From assembly GCA_021432635.1 (NCBI GenBank), contig MU270075.1, positions 102,084 to 166,083 of the forward strand: a stretch of DNA of 64,000 bases. The letters are read 5' to 3'. Position numbers and translations under genes: made by a program. Each line of letters opens with the position of its first letter. Positions within the stretch are counted from its first letter, which is position 1. Below, piece by piece: positions 35,186 through 45,472 of the stretch. The DNA comes from Thozetella sp. PMI_491. Taxonomy: Eukaryota > Ascomycota > Sordariomycetes > Chaetosphaeriales > Chaetosphaeriaceae. Below the pieces are notes generated by a model, which ran no database searches, was not told the origin of the DNA, and was given only the letters and a program-made list of their open reading frames with translations.

Positions 35186-36211
35186 ATGACCAAACAATTC
35201 CGGCCCGCAATTATGTCTGCCTCGCTCGGCCGGGCTTGGGTACACAATTTTGACAAGAAAGCCCGGCAGGCTGCTGAAGCCGGCTTCGAAGGGATAGAAA
35301 TCTTCTACGAAGACCTTGAATACCTGGCAAAAAACATTAGGCAGACCGACCAGCTCACCACAGCCGACCTCCTTGCAGCCGCTAACCACATGAAGACGCT
35401 GCTCGACTCGCTCAGCTTGACTGTCATCGGCCTGCAGCCCTTTCTCTTTTACGAAGGCTTGCTAGATCGCGCGCAGCATGACCGGCTGGTTGAGAAAATC
35501 CGCGTGTGGTTCCAGCTCGCTAACGTTCTCGGCACCAACACGATCCAGATCCCGGCTAACTTTCTGCCGGCAGATCAACTCACGGGGGATATCGAAGTTA
35601 TTGTAGGCGACCTACGAGAGCTCGCAGATCTCGGCCTCGAGCAGACGCCAGTGGTGCGCTTTGCCTACGAAGCGCTCTGCTGGAGCACGCACGTCGATAC
35701 GTGGGAGAAGAGCTGGGAGGTAGCACAACGTGTGGATCGCCCCAACTTTGGCCTCTGCCTCGATACCTTCCACATCGCAGGCCGCGTATGGGGCGACCCG
35801 GCGTCGCCGGACGGCAAGACTCCTAATGGTGATGCTGAGCTTGCCGCATCACTTGGCCGGCTAATCAGTCAGGTCGACTTAGCCAAGGTGTTTTATGTAC
35901 AAGTCGTCGACGCCGAGCGCATGGAGACGCCGCTTGTCGCCGGCCACCCTTTCCATGTGGACGGCAATCCGCCCAGAATGAACTGGTCGCGCAACGCGCG
36001 CGCATACCTCTACGAGCACGACCGCGGCGCCTATCTTCCCGTCGAGGATGTTGCCCGCGCCTTTATCGAGGGCTTGGGGTACAAGGGTTGGGTGTCTATG
36101 GAGCTCTTCTCTCGCACCATGGCGGAAGAGGGCGACAATGTTCCTGCCGAGCACGCCCGGAGGGGAATCGCAGCTTGGAATAAGTTTGTAGAGAGGTTGG
36201 GGCTGAATTGA
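35186..36211 (+). CDS. qutC: 3-Dehydroshikimate dehydratase (QutC/qa-4 type)
   Basis: A single exon of 341 residues. The ATG at 35186 is the first in frame; the open frame extends upstream only through TTG. The N terminus MTKQFRPAIMSASLGRAWVH, then GFEGIEIFYEDLEYLA, is that of the AP-endonuclease-2/xylose-isomerase-like TIM barrel in fungal dehydratases. Later strands show ALCWSTHVDTWEKSWE, FGLCLDTFHIAGRVWG, YVQVVDAERMETPL and GWVSMELFSRTM, which carry the Asp, His and Glu metal ligands. Known: the enzyme removes water from 3-dehydroshikimate to give protocatechuate, committing carbon to catabolism. Size (about 340) matches QUTC and QA-4. It lies 534 bp downstream of qutA in the same direction. 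It is the branch to aromatics in this cluster. Confidence 0.92.
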   Translation: MTKQFRPAIMSASLGRAWVHNFDKKARQAAEAGFEGIEIFYEDLEYLAKNIRQTDQLTTADLLAAANHMKTLLDSLSLTVIGLQPFLFYEGLLDRAQHDRLVEKIRVWFQLANVLGTNTIQIPANFLPADQLTGDIEVIVGDLRELADLGLEQTPVVRFAYEALCWSTHVDTWEKSWEVAQRVDRPNFGLCLDTFHIAGRVWGDPASPDGKTPNGDAELAASLGRLISQVDLAKVFYVQVVDAERMETPLVAGHPFHVDGNPPRMNWSRNARAYLYEHDRGAYLPVEDVARAFIEGLGYKGWVSMELFSRTMAEEGDNVPAEHARRGIAAWNKFVERLGLN

Positions 36212-36813
36212 CATAGTATCGCTCAACGCATTTGAGCATTAGGATGATCATATCGTGACGGACTAGTTGATTTGCATACACTGCGAACGAGTAAATCAAG
36301 AGGAGAGAAGATGAACCGATCCTCGGGTACGGGAAGCTGTAATTACGAATATAGCAATATTCCAATATTTCAATACAAAATCCATGAGTTTTATACAATT
36401 TGTAGCTTTGACCGTTGTAATTCCTCACTGTGTTGGGTAGCATTACGAGATCTCGATACTGTAATTAAAACAAACAAACGTAAAAGCAACTGGATAAAAG
36501 ATCCTCTGTATTGGTATATGTCTAGATGTGTGCATGTGTAAACGCTAAGTTGACTGCTCAAACGTTCGTTTAAATGGTCCTCAGCCGATCGTGTGGATCC
36601 CCCAACTGATTGGCTGAGGTCCATATGGCGCTCGTAGGAGCTCCTGATCCAACCATACGAGATCAGCCAGCGCTACGAATCCACGATCCAACACAATGAC
36701 AATAATACCCTCCCACGTGCCCGCAGGTATCCTAATACGAGGGCTGTTTCGTTATGTGCTCCGTTATACATATGAATACCTCACCTTAATACCGAATTAC
36801 AGACTCTACAGAC
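36212..36813. other. Intergenic region, convergent 3' ends of qutC and qutB
   Basis: AT-rich tail-to-tail spacer. Short frames across it have no domain. Confidence 0.35.
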
Positions 36814-37752
36814 CTAAAAGTTGATGCCCGGGCTATTTTCTGCAGCTTCCAGCAGCACCCTCCACGCGCCATCCTTATCGAGCTGCTCGGCTCGCTTCTC
36901 TCCCGCCCACAACTTCCACTGCTCCTCGATCTGGTAGCCGATGACATGCGTACCCTCCACAGCCGGCCAGCCCAGCGCCTTCGCGAGCTTAATCATGCGT
37001 GTGCGCCGGGGCTTGAAGCACATGTCGAGCAGCACGCCCTTCTCCGAGCGACTAAGAAACTCCTCAAGCGATTCCTTGACCGCGAGCTCCGCAGTCGTCT
37101 TTGGCTCGAGGTCCGGTACGGTTCCGACGACGTAGTAGGGTGTCGGCAGCTTCCTTGCCTGCTCCACCGACTTGACGTGTGTGATCTTTGGCACTGGCGA
37201 CAGTCGCTGGGCGTCTGCGAGCAGCGCCGCCACCTCATCCTCGTCGCGGTTCAGCACGTAGATGGCAGACGCTTGGAAGTGGCTGGTCAGGGCATAGACA
37301 GCGGCACGGCTAGCCCCGCCTGCCCCGACAATCAACGCGGGCTTGCCGAGTACCGGTTCCGTCTGCGTGGGCTTCTTCTTCTCTGCCGTTTCCTGCGCAG
37401 CATCTGTCTCTAAGAGACACCCCTTGATACCGATCCAGTCCGTGTTGGTGCCTCGGAGTTGATCCGGGTTTGTGGGATCGCGGTAGACGTTATTGCAGGC
37501 ACCAATCGTCGTGGCGAGATCGTCAAGGGCGTCTAGGCGGGGCATAACGGTGTTCTTGTACGGCATGGTGACGACCAGCCCTGCACAGTTCGAAGCCTTG
37601 CCTATAGCTAGCACCTCGTCGACGGTTGCGCACTCGGTGCTGTAGAAAGACCACGGCAGATTCATCGACTTTGCAATGTGATTGTGCATGCCTGGCGCGA
37701 TCGAGTGGCCCACGCCAATGCCGACGAGGTGGAGGGTCTTTTCTTCGGCCAT
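36814..37752 (-). CDS. qutB: Quinate dehydrogenase (QutB/qa-3 type)
   Basis: A single exon of 312 residues from the ATG at 37752; frame upstream of it has only GTG as a possible start. MAEEKTLHLVGIGVGHSIAP followed by GMHNHIAKSMNLPWSFYST is the N terminus characteristic of fungal quinate dehydrogenases, with GHSIAPGMHN in place of the SLSPxLHN of shikimate dehydrogenases. Catalytic Lys lies in VVTMPYKNTVMPRLD and Asp in GTNTDWIGI. The Rossmann loop is LIVGAGGASRAAVYAL. The late LDMCFKPRRTRMIKLAKALG block is also typical. Known: QutB oxidises quinate to 3-dehydroquinate (and shikimate more slowly) with NAD+, the first intracellular step. It is transcribed away from its neighbour maleylacetate reductase promoter and toward qutC. 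Confidence 0.92.
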   Translation of the reverse strand: MAEEKTLHLVGIGVGHSIAPGMHNHIAKSMNLPWSFYSTECATVDEVLAIGKASNCAGLVVTMPYKNTVMPRLDALDDLATTIGACNNVYRDPTNPDQLRGTNTDWIGIKGCLLETDAAQETAEKKKPTQTEPVLGKPALIVGAGGASRAAVYALTSHFQASAIYVLNRDEDEVAALLADAQRLSPVPKITHVKSVEQARKLPTPYYVVGTVPDLEPKTTAELAVKESLEEFLSRSEKGVLLDMCFKPRRTRMIKLAKALGWPAVEGTHVIGYQIEEQWKLWAGEKRAEQLDKDGAWRVLLEAAENSPGINF

Positions 37753-38310
37753 GTTCTGTGCTGTCGATCTATGAGGCAACACAAGACGGAGATTGGTTGA
37801 GGAAAAATCTTGGACTTTGGCTGGATGGATTAGAGCAACACAGTATATCTGCGGCAACCTCACAGCATTTTCTGTTAGCGGACATAGTTGCTGCTAGCTA
37901 TATCCCTGCCATTTTGAATCTTTATTGAGTCGCGGCCGTCCCGGCTGACCGGAGTTTGTCTTTGCCGGCTGCTGCTCGTTGGCTTGCTGGCTTACTAGCT
38001 TGTGGGGCTCCTCGTCCAAGTACGCCCCGCGAGGCCAACCCCACATCATTATGGCTGGTGGTAGGACATTGCCAGTATACCTAGTACTTAGGTAGGTACA
38101 CAGAAAGTACACAGAAACACGTTGTTTTTGCGACTAGGCTGATAGGTTAGCGGGGCCACAGAGAGGCTTCCTTCCGTAGTTGCTCGCTGCAGCCAGAGAA
38201 CCGCCACATTGTACCAAAATCTGTGAGTATGCTAGAAGATCATTGTAGTTACAATTACTACCCGCAGCCTAGCAAGAAAATACTACGGCTCATCGTTAAG
38301 AAAACGTTGC
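37753..38310. other. Intergenic region, qutB promoter
   Basis: Contains the promoter of qutB and the 3' tail of the maleylacetate reductase gene. No exon or clear QUTA palindrome found. Confidence 0.35.
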
Positions 38311-39420
38311 CTACAGATCGCTACGAGCATCTTCTCCTGCCCATGCCCGCCGAATGAGCTCCCGGACGGCGGACCTCTCGATCTCCCGCGGATTCCAGTA
38401 TGGGCTTGAAACGGCGATATCGGCGGCCATGTCTATATCGCTCTCCTTCATACCATACGCTTTGAGACCTCGCTCCACCTTCAGCTTCCAGAGCAGCACG
38501 TTTAGCCCCTTCACTGCGTCGCCATCACTCTCGGGTAGTGACTACGCGAGTTTTTCCAGAGCCGTCGGAATTTGGGGCGCGTTGTATGAGAGGGCATGGG
38601 GAAGTACAATTGTGTGCGTCTCCGCGTGGGGCAGATTAAAGCTGCCGCCCAGAGTATGGCACAACTTGTGGTGCAGGGACATCCCCACGTTACCGAGGCA
38701 CGTACCGCATAGCCATGCGCCGTAGAGAGCGGTAGACCGTGCCGTCTGCAATCGAGGGTCTTCAATGATCTGGGGGAGCGAGGTGGCCAACGCCCTGGTG
38801 CCTTCCTGTGCCAGCAAGCTTATAATCGGGTTACTGTTCCGTGCATATAACGCCTCAACCGCGTGGGCAATTGCATTCACACCACTCGTGGCACTAAGCT
38901 TCACGGGCAGCGTTAAAGTATAATCGACGTCGTAGATAACGGTCCCAGGTCGGATCTTGGGGTCGGATCGAGCCTCCTTACGTCCGCCAGCCGTCTCGCC
39001 AAGGATAGGGGTAACCTCGCTGCCGGCATAGGTGGTAGGAATGGCGATGTGGTATAAACCTGTGCGAATACTGATCGCCTCACCTAGCCCAACGGTACTA
39101 CCTCCGCCGATAGAAATTATCGAGTCGGCCTTTGAAGAGGTTGCGACCTGCAGCGCACGCTCCGTCACGTCGGCGGGAGTGTGCATCGTTGCCTCGCCAA
39201 ACAGCCCCGCCATCTTTCCCTGGAGGATTTCCTTGACTTGCTCGGCATGGCCCGTCTGTTCTGGTGTTGAGAGGACGACCGGGTTGGAAAGGTTCAGCCG
39301 GGCGAGCTCCTCTGGCAGTTTTTTAATAGTACCGCTACCGAAAATAACCCGCGCGGGGTGTGCGTTATACTCGAATGCATCTATTGCTGTCAATCGTGGT
39401 GGTTGGAGGAAGGGATGCAA
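38311..39420 (-). pseudogene. Maleylacetate reductase gene with one in-frame stop
   Basis: The reading frame is continuous from 39420 to 38311 except for a TAG at 38542-38544. The first 292 codons give AFEYNAHPARVIFGSGTIKK, IISIGGGSTVGLGEAIS, IAIPTTYAGSEVTPILGETA, NAIAHAVEALYARNSNPIIS and HAETHTIVLPHALSYNAPQI. After the stop the same frame continues for 75 residues, SLPESDGDAVKGLNVLLWKL to WAGEDARSDL, which complete the usual C terminus. Known: iron-type alcohol dehydrogenase family members of this type reduce maleylacetate to 3-oxoadipate with NAD(P)H. No GT..AG intron of fungal size removes the stop. No in-frame ATG precedes the core (the frame opens at TTG); a tiny first exon could exist. 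CAG-to-TAG is a single C-to-T change. It may be a recent null allele, a sequencing error or readthrough. Confidence 0.85.
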
Positions 39421-39951
39421 GGTCTTTGGGGTAAAAAGACAGAGAAACGAATAAACGACCGTCTGGGGTTGAAGAGAGGAAGTTTTCTAGGTAGCCCTAG
39501 CCATGAAGGGCATGCAGTGGCGGAGAGCCTCTATTCTAGCCGACTGCTTCCGAGCTAGGAACTGTCCATCTTTGGCAGATGTAGCACACGCGAGATCGCT
39601 TAGCATACTTTCGCTGCCTGCCTTCAAGCGATAATTGGACCAACATGGCTTAGTGCTGTGAGGTCGCCTCCGCAACGAGGGGGAACGATGTGTGGAGATA
39701 GCGGCAGAGAGCTTTCCCGGCAGACCTACGAGCTCGATCGCGAATGCAAACAAATGCATGATTCATTGGCTGATATCTTAGGCAAATGGGACGACAAAGA
39801 GTTTACTAGCAGGTCAGGACAACAAGTAGGAGTCAAAATCTACCCTACATAGGCATTGGGTGCTCTTCCGCCGTAGAAATTCAGCTTGCACTCATTCCAT
39901 CTTCCCCCCAACTCCTGTCCTTCGCCGGAACAGCTACCCCACATTTGCACC
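39421..39951. promoter_or_regulatory. Divergent promoter region of the maleylacetate reductase and dioxygenase pair
   Basis: The 531-bp spacer separates the two divergent hydroxyquinol-pathway genes, so they probably share control. It might also hold a short first exon for the reductase, which lacks an ATG in its main frame. No motif was recognised. Confidence 0.4.
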
Positions 39952-41007
39952 ATGGCACACCCGCCCTCCCTCCCCAAGAAGTTGACCATTGACAACATCA
40001 CGGAGAACGTGCACTTGATCAACTCCAAGTGTGACGACCCGCGCATGCGCTACCTCCTAGAGAGACTCGTAGTGCACATCCACGACTTCGCCCGCGAGAC
40101 CCGCCTCAGCACGGCCGAGTGGGAGGCGGCCATCAAATTTCTTACCCAGGTCGGACAGATCTGCACAGACGTGCGGCAGGAGTTTATTCTCCTCTCCGAC
40201 ATCCTTGGGCTGTCCCTCCTCGTCGACTCTATCGACCACCCCAAGCCGCCCGCCTCGACCGAGGGTACCGTCCTGGGCCCATTCCATACCCACGAGGCCG
40301 AGCCCGTGCGGAACGGCGAGCTCATCTCTCACGACCCCGATGGCGAACCCATGCTGGTGGTGTGCACCGTGAAGGACACCCAAGGACGTCCCATACCTGG
40401 TGCCAAAATTGACGTCTGGGAAACGGATTCCAAGGGTTTCTATGACGTCCAGTACGCTGAGCGCGATGGCCCAGATGGTCGTGCCATCCTAGAGAGTGAC
40501 GAGAACGGCGAGTTCAACTTCAATGCCACCGTGCCGGTACCATACCCTATCCCAGCCGATGGACCGGTCGGTCAACTTCTGAAAAGGCTACACCGCCATC
40601 CATACCGACCCAGCCACTTCCACTTTATGTTTAATAAACAGGGCTATGACTGCCTCATCACGTAAGTTCAGTTCTGTTACTTACAGGTCGCCCTGCATGC
40701 ATTTGGGGTGCTGACACCCTGCGATAGTGCACTTTATCTTCGCGGTGATCCCTATGAGCGGTCCGACGCTGTCTTTGGCGTCAAAGAATCCCTCATTGTA
40801 GATTTAAATACCGTCTCGACAATTCCGGGGCTCGCAGAAAAGCATCAAGTGCCACCGACTCGGAAGCTCATGACATATGACTTTGTCCTCGTCACTGAGG
40901 AGGAGGCGAGCGCGCTCCGTGATCAAAAGGCACTGGAGGCAATGGAAAGCCAGGGGATCAAGAACATGAAAATAGTGAACGGATCTTTAATCCCTGACTT
41001 CAGGTAA
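39952..41007 (+). CDS. Hydroxyquinol (intradiol) 1,2-dioxygenase
   Basis: Exons 39952-40661 and 40728-41007, with a 66-nt intron (CTGAC branch), give 329 residues. The N-terminal helical dimer domain reads EWEAAIKFLTQVGQICTDVR, then QEFILLSDILGLSLLVDSID. The catalytic domain starts at EGTVLGPFH. Iron ligands are visible: Tyr164 in DSKGFYDVQY, Tyr198 in VPVPYPIP, and His222 and His224 in RPSHFHFMF. Known: this group opens hydroxyquinol or catechol between its two hydroxyls, using Fe(III); the product of hydroxyquinol is maleylacetate. The N-terminal block and size point to the hydroxyquinol/catechol class, not protocatechuate 3,4-dioxygenase. The divergent maleylacetate reductase favours hydroxyquinol as substrate. 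Catechol activity remains possible. Confidence 0.9.
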
Positions 41008-41296
41008 AACTTTCACCAGATGTTGGACGCATGTGTGCACCGGAGATCGCTTGAAATATGTCGATGGCCTATAATAACTATCTGTTCTTCTAAGGGGTTC
41101 TTATTATGGTTCTTCAATGCCACGATATCCATAGATGCCTCAAGTTCTAGCCGTATATATGTGCATGAATAAGCCGTGTGGCTTCCTGGTAGCAAAGGGT
41201 CTCCTGGCAAACATTATGCGAAACTGCATATTCAGATTCTTACCATTGCGCCTCTTGAGTGAATCAATGTTCATATAGTTATAGAGAGCTATATTG

Positions 41297-42411
41297 CTAA
41301 GAATATAGTCTTACTAGTTTATCCTGAAGTACAAGAAGAGGAGCAGGTCTCCCGGTCCAGAGAGTAAACTGCCTCGCAGCCACCTCTACCAGCTCCGATG
41401 GTGCTGTTGACGAAATGTCCAATGTAGACTCAGATGGTGTGGCCGCAGATCCCGATACCTCGCAATAATGTGGGTATCCAAGCTCGGAAAAGGCCGCCTG
41501 GATAGCATTCGCTACCGCTGCTACTTGAGGGCCGTGACCATTAACCGTATACTTCTTTTGGGGGAGCTGGCCCAGCAAGTGCCGTGCTTGATGGACCTGT
41601 GCTAAGCTGAGTTGGCCGGGTGCGGACGGAAAAGGGATCAGCGGGTGGGTGACCAGCGAGATCGGCGAAGTGACTCGAGATAGCTGACCGAATGCACCCA
41701 TGCCAACCGCCAGGATAGGCTTCGAATGCTTAGCGCGATAGTCGCGCACAAAAAGACCAAGCTCGTAGCAATCCTCAAGGCTGGTGGACAGAATGCTTAG
41801 CTTAATGATGTCTGCACAATGCTTGTTAGCTGCTGCTTTGGCATGTGGATCGCAGCTGGAAACTGCAGCTACGGTAGTTGCAACGAACCTCCAAAGTTAT
41901 CAGCTGAAGCAAACTTGTCCCTAAGCTCCTTGCTCGTCCATCTGATCTCTCCCGTCCAGCTGTGATATGATGCAACGATTTTGGTGCTGCCTCTCTTGGC
42001 CACCAACTCGTCAATTACCGACTGTGGCCACTCTATGTCAACATCCAGATACTCGATCCCTTCGGCGATGGCTAGCAGCATGAGATCTAAGGCATCTTGG
42101 CTTGCGTCATCGGGAAACTTGCCACCTTGGGACTTGGTGCGTATGGTGAAGAGAATAGGGTGGTCTGAAATAGACCGTAGCGTCTTGACCTGTGCCTCGA
42201 CGTATTCCCGTGGAGGGAGGTTGGTCTCGCCAAGGGGACTAGGTAGAGGCCTTAGCAAGTCGACTCGAAGCTCCCAGACATCTCCACCGTAACCAATGCG
42301 AGCAATCATATCTCTAGCCTCGTTTACGTCGGTGAACGTGAGAGGTATGATGAAAGTCTGCTTCTGGGCAGCAAAGTTGTCAAAGACGACATCTTTCGTA
42401 GGGGGTGCCAT
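41297..42411 (-). CDS. Type I 3-dehydroquinase fused to a remnant of shikimate dehydrogenase
   Basis: Exons 42411-41889 and 41811-41297, with a 77-nt intron, give 345 residues. Residues 1-258 are a complete type I dehydroquinase: VWELRVDLLRP (Glu47, Arg49), LFTIRTKSQGG, IVASYHSWTG with catalytic His150, and DIIKLSILSTS with Schiff-base Lys178, then PILAVGMGAFGQLSRV. The remaining 85 residues look like the first 45 of a shikimate dehydrogenase (KKYTVNGHGPQ, AAFSELGYPHYCEVSG) joined directly to its last 35 (EVAARQFTLWTGRPAPLLVL). The catalytic Lys/Asp part and Rossmann domain are missing. Known: type I enzymes normally serve biosynthesis as part of AROM, while fungi use type II for quinate. Inference: this catabolic enzyme arose from an AROM- or QutR-like fusion and replaced QutE here. 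It is divergent from the permease. Confidence 0.88.
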
Positions 42412-43019
42412 AGTAAATTTGTGGCACTTGGGCTTGCACTGGCGCCAAGATCATCGCCAGATGATGGTTTACCGCCGCAATGTGCTTTTGTATGCTGCGA
42501 TAGTTTAACAGGCGACCTGCAACGGGCGGGGCAAAGTATTGTCCCGGCGGCGGAAAAAATCATTTTGGCGTCATCTCGAGTCAAGACGCGAACCCATCGG
42601 CCCACTGCAGCCTGTCAGTGACCCCAGATCTCTGAGCAGCTATCAAAGCGCCGGACACCTACCGCTGAACGGACATACACGGAGTTTGATTCTCTTAGAC
42701 TTCCTCATATCCTAGAATTACGAATTACCGGTTCGTCTCCTACTATTTCCTAGCGGTCTACGAGTCATCCCTTGTATCAAAACGGCATAGCAATTTCCCA
42801 AGACCGGGCACTACCAACAGCTTCCCCAGACGACCCCGGAATCTCCCCAATCTCCCCACACAGCCCCAAGTTCCTAAGGGGCCGGCTGAGATCTTCTCCG
42901 CATTGGTGCTCTGGGGTACACCACATGCTTGGTGTGTTTATAATAAAGACAAACCTGTGCTTTGTCTGGTCAACATGCATGCCAGCATCTGCGGTTCGTA
43001 AGCCTTCAGTCAACCAAAC
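42412..43019. promoter_or_regulatory. Divergent promoter region, dehydroquinase and quinate permease
   Basis: A 608-bp spacer between two divergent start codons of the quinate pathway. Co-regulation is likely. I did not find a perfect QUTA palindrome. The small frames present are not regarded as genes. Confidence 0.4.
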
Positions 43020-44733
43020 ATGCCCAACCTATTTTCGCGCAACGACCAATCGGCGGTTCCCGCCCCCGAGGCCGTCTACAACTGGAAGGTCTATGGCCTC
43101 GCCGTATCGGCAGCCATGGGATCAGCCATGTTTGGCTACGATTCAGCGTTTGTAGGAGGCGCCATCACGCTCCCATCGTTCCAGAGCAGATTTGGACTCT
43201 CCTCTAGCTCCGGGGAAGGCCTGGCCGCTCTCAAGGCCAACATCGTCAGCACCTTCCAGGCTGGGTGCTTCTTTGGAGCTCTTTTTTGCTACTTCCTCTG
43301 TGAGAAACTCGGCCGGCGAATTCCTCTCATCTTGTGCGGCGCGCTGTTTAATGTCGGCGCCATTCTTCAAGTTGCATCCCCCGGAAACCTAGGGATGATC
43401 TATGGCGGACGGGCCCTTACTGGTGAGTTTGTGCTATCTTGAACGACATTTCTCGGAGACTAATAGCTCGGCTGTAGGTCTCGCAGTCGGTGCCTCGTCG
43501 CTCATCGTGCCCCAATACATTTCGGAATGCTCGCCTCCTGCTATCCGTGGCCGCTTGATTGGGGTGTTTGAGATCGTGCTGCAGTTCGCTCAGATCATCG
43601 GATTCTGGGTCAACTACGGCGTCAACCAAAACATTTCGAGTAGACTGGATTCGCAGTGGCAGATTCCTTTCGCTCTTCAGTTGCTTCCCGGCAGTCTGCT
43701 TGTCCTCTTCATGTTTTTCCAGCCCGAATCACCGCGCTGGTTGATCAAAGCCGGCCGCGAGGAACAAGCGATGCATAACTTGAGCCGCATTCGAAGCCTG
43801 CCCTCGAATGATCCATACATCCTGTGGGAGGTGGATTCGGTCAAGGAGCAACTCCAACGAGAACACGATCTCGGTGCCCATCGCTCTCTGTGGAAGCAGC
43901 TGTCTGAAGTCTTCGCCTCTGGCAACCGAAACAGGCTGTTCCTAGGTATGGGCCTCATGATGCTTCAGAATCTCTCGGGAATCAACGCCCTTAACTACTA
44001 CTCCGCGACAATCTTCCAGTCGGTGGGCTTCACCGGGACCAGTGTCGGGCTATTGGCCACCGGAGTGTTCGGTATCGTCAAGACTACTGCTACTGCCGTC
44101 TTTATGATCTTTGGTGTCGACAGGCTGGGCCGGCGGAAATCGCTATTAATTGGATCGGCCGGTGCGCTTGTTGCCATGTTTTACCTTGGCGGCTATACGA
44201 CCGTGTCCAAGTCCTTCTCTGGTCAGGCTCCCCAGGATGGAGGCGCATACCTCGCCATTGTCATGATCTACTTGTTCGCCATCTTCTATGCCATGTCGTG
44301 GAACGGTATCCCATGGATCTTCTGGTACGGAATTTATCTTCACGAGTTTATTCATCCGATCGCTAACATTTACAGTGCCGAGGTGTTTCCAATCGCCATT
44401 CGCTCCGCGTGCCTAGTGTTCACTACCTGCACCCAGTGGCTAGGCCAGTTCATCATCGTCTATTCGACGCCCTATATGATGGCAAACATCAAATCCGGAA
44501 CATTTCTGTTTTTCGGGGCGTCCCTCGTTGTGGGCATAGTGGTTGTTTTCTTTCTGATGCCGGAGACGAAAGGTCTTTCCTTGGAGGAGATGGACATTAT
44601 GTTCAGCACTAAGGGATCCGCGATCCAGATGCGCCGCAAGGCAGACGAGATCTTGGCAGCCCAGCGTGAATCCGAGCGCGTTGTGGGCCCGGATGAGAAG
44701 GAAGCTGTAGCGCATATCGAGGAGAGTGTCTAG
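43020..44733 (+). CDS. qutD: Quinate permease-like MFS transporter (QutD/qa-y type)
   Basis: Exons 43020-43422, 43478-44324 and 44376-44733 give 535 residues. The second intron (44325-44375, 51 nt, CTAAC branch) has a length divisible by three and no stop, so it would be read through if not noticed; removing it restores WIFCAEVFPIAIRSA, the expected loop. Twelve membrane segments are evident. Sugar-porter motifs include YNWKVYGLAVSAAMGSAMFG, YDSAFVGGAI, LGRRIPLILCG, GRALTGLAVGASSLIVP, QPESPRWLIKAG, DRLGRRKSLLIG and PETKGLSLEEMD. Known: the YNWxVYxxA..ASxxxxxxGYDSAFIGG N terminus is that of fungal quinate permeases. Neighbours agree. Related sugar or aromatic-acid uptake cannot be excluded. 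Confidence 0.88.
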
Positions 44734-45472
44734 AATTCGAAATCATGTTTAACATGAACATGGGCATACACGAGCGAATATAAACATCCTGATGTATCGC
44801 TCGCACACAATCCTGGGCCTCTCTGTAACTGTTAACTACTGCCGTAGTGTAGACATGGGAGTTTCTACTTTTTCATCGCCTAACTTATGCTAATAGTCTG
44901 ATAATATTGTGCATACGTAAAATGTCATGCGGGCTTACTCACCTCCCTGCAAGGACAGCCAAGGACGTAGCATTTTCTTTACATGCTTGATAATCGCTGT
45001 TGTGTGATGGTGGCTATAATCTGCCTAAATCATCAATGAAATGGTCACATTGAGAGTAAAATAGCTATGTCTAATACATCTGTATACCACTAATTGCATT
45101 TCCAGGGTTCCTGATGTCTCCTCCCTGTTGCGAGTGAGAAAGGGTTGGGGCTGCAGGGAAGTCTTAAGATCTTTGACTATCTGCCAGCTATCTGCAACTC
45201 CGGCTCAGGTGACTTCATACCTAAGGTACGTAACCCGCGACATGAGCCCCGAGAAAGGTGGTTACTTGTGCAGTAGCTACTCGGCTCAGAGATTTTGCGG
45301 CCGCCTCAGAGTTCTGCCGGAAAGGATCACGTTTCACCGCTAGCGCTTTGGCCAGGCCTAGGGCACTAACGCCGACCTCGCACCTCGGGGAGCGCTAGGA
45401 GGTTCTTATGCAACGGAGTTCGCATTGTTGAATTCTTTGGAACAGGAAGGAAACAGTCAAGAACGTAGCAAA
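44734..45472. other. Intergenic region
   Basis: Holds the 3' tail of qutD and the promoter of the next dehydrogenase gene. A 71-codon frame near 45128 has no domain. Confidence 0.35.

Noticed and set aside
36946-37413. Plus-strand frame of 155 codons
   Set aside because: It is antisense to quinate dehydrogenase, Arg/Cys/Leu-rich and without a domain; a shadow of high-GC coding sequence.
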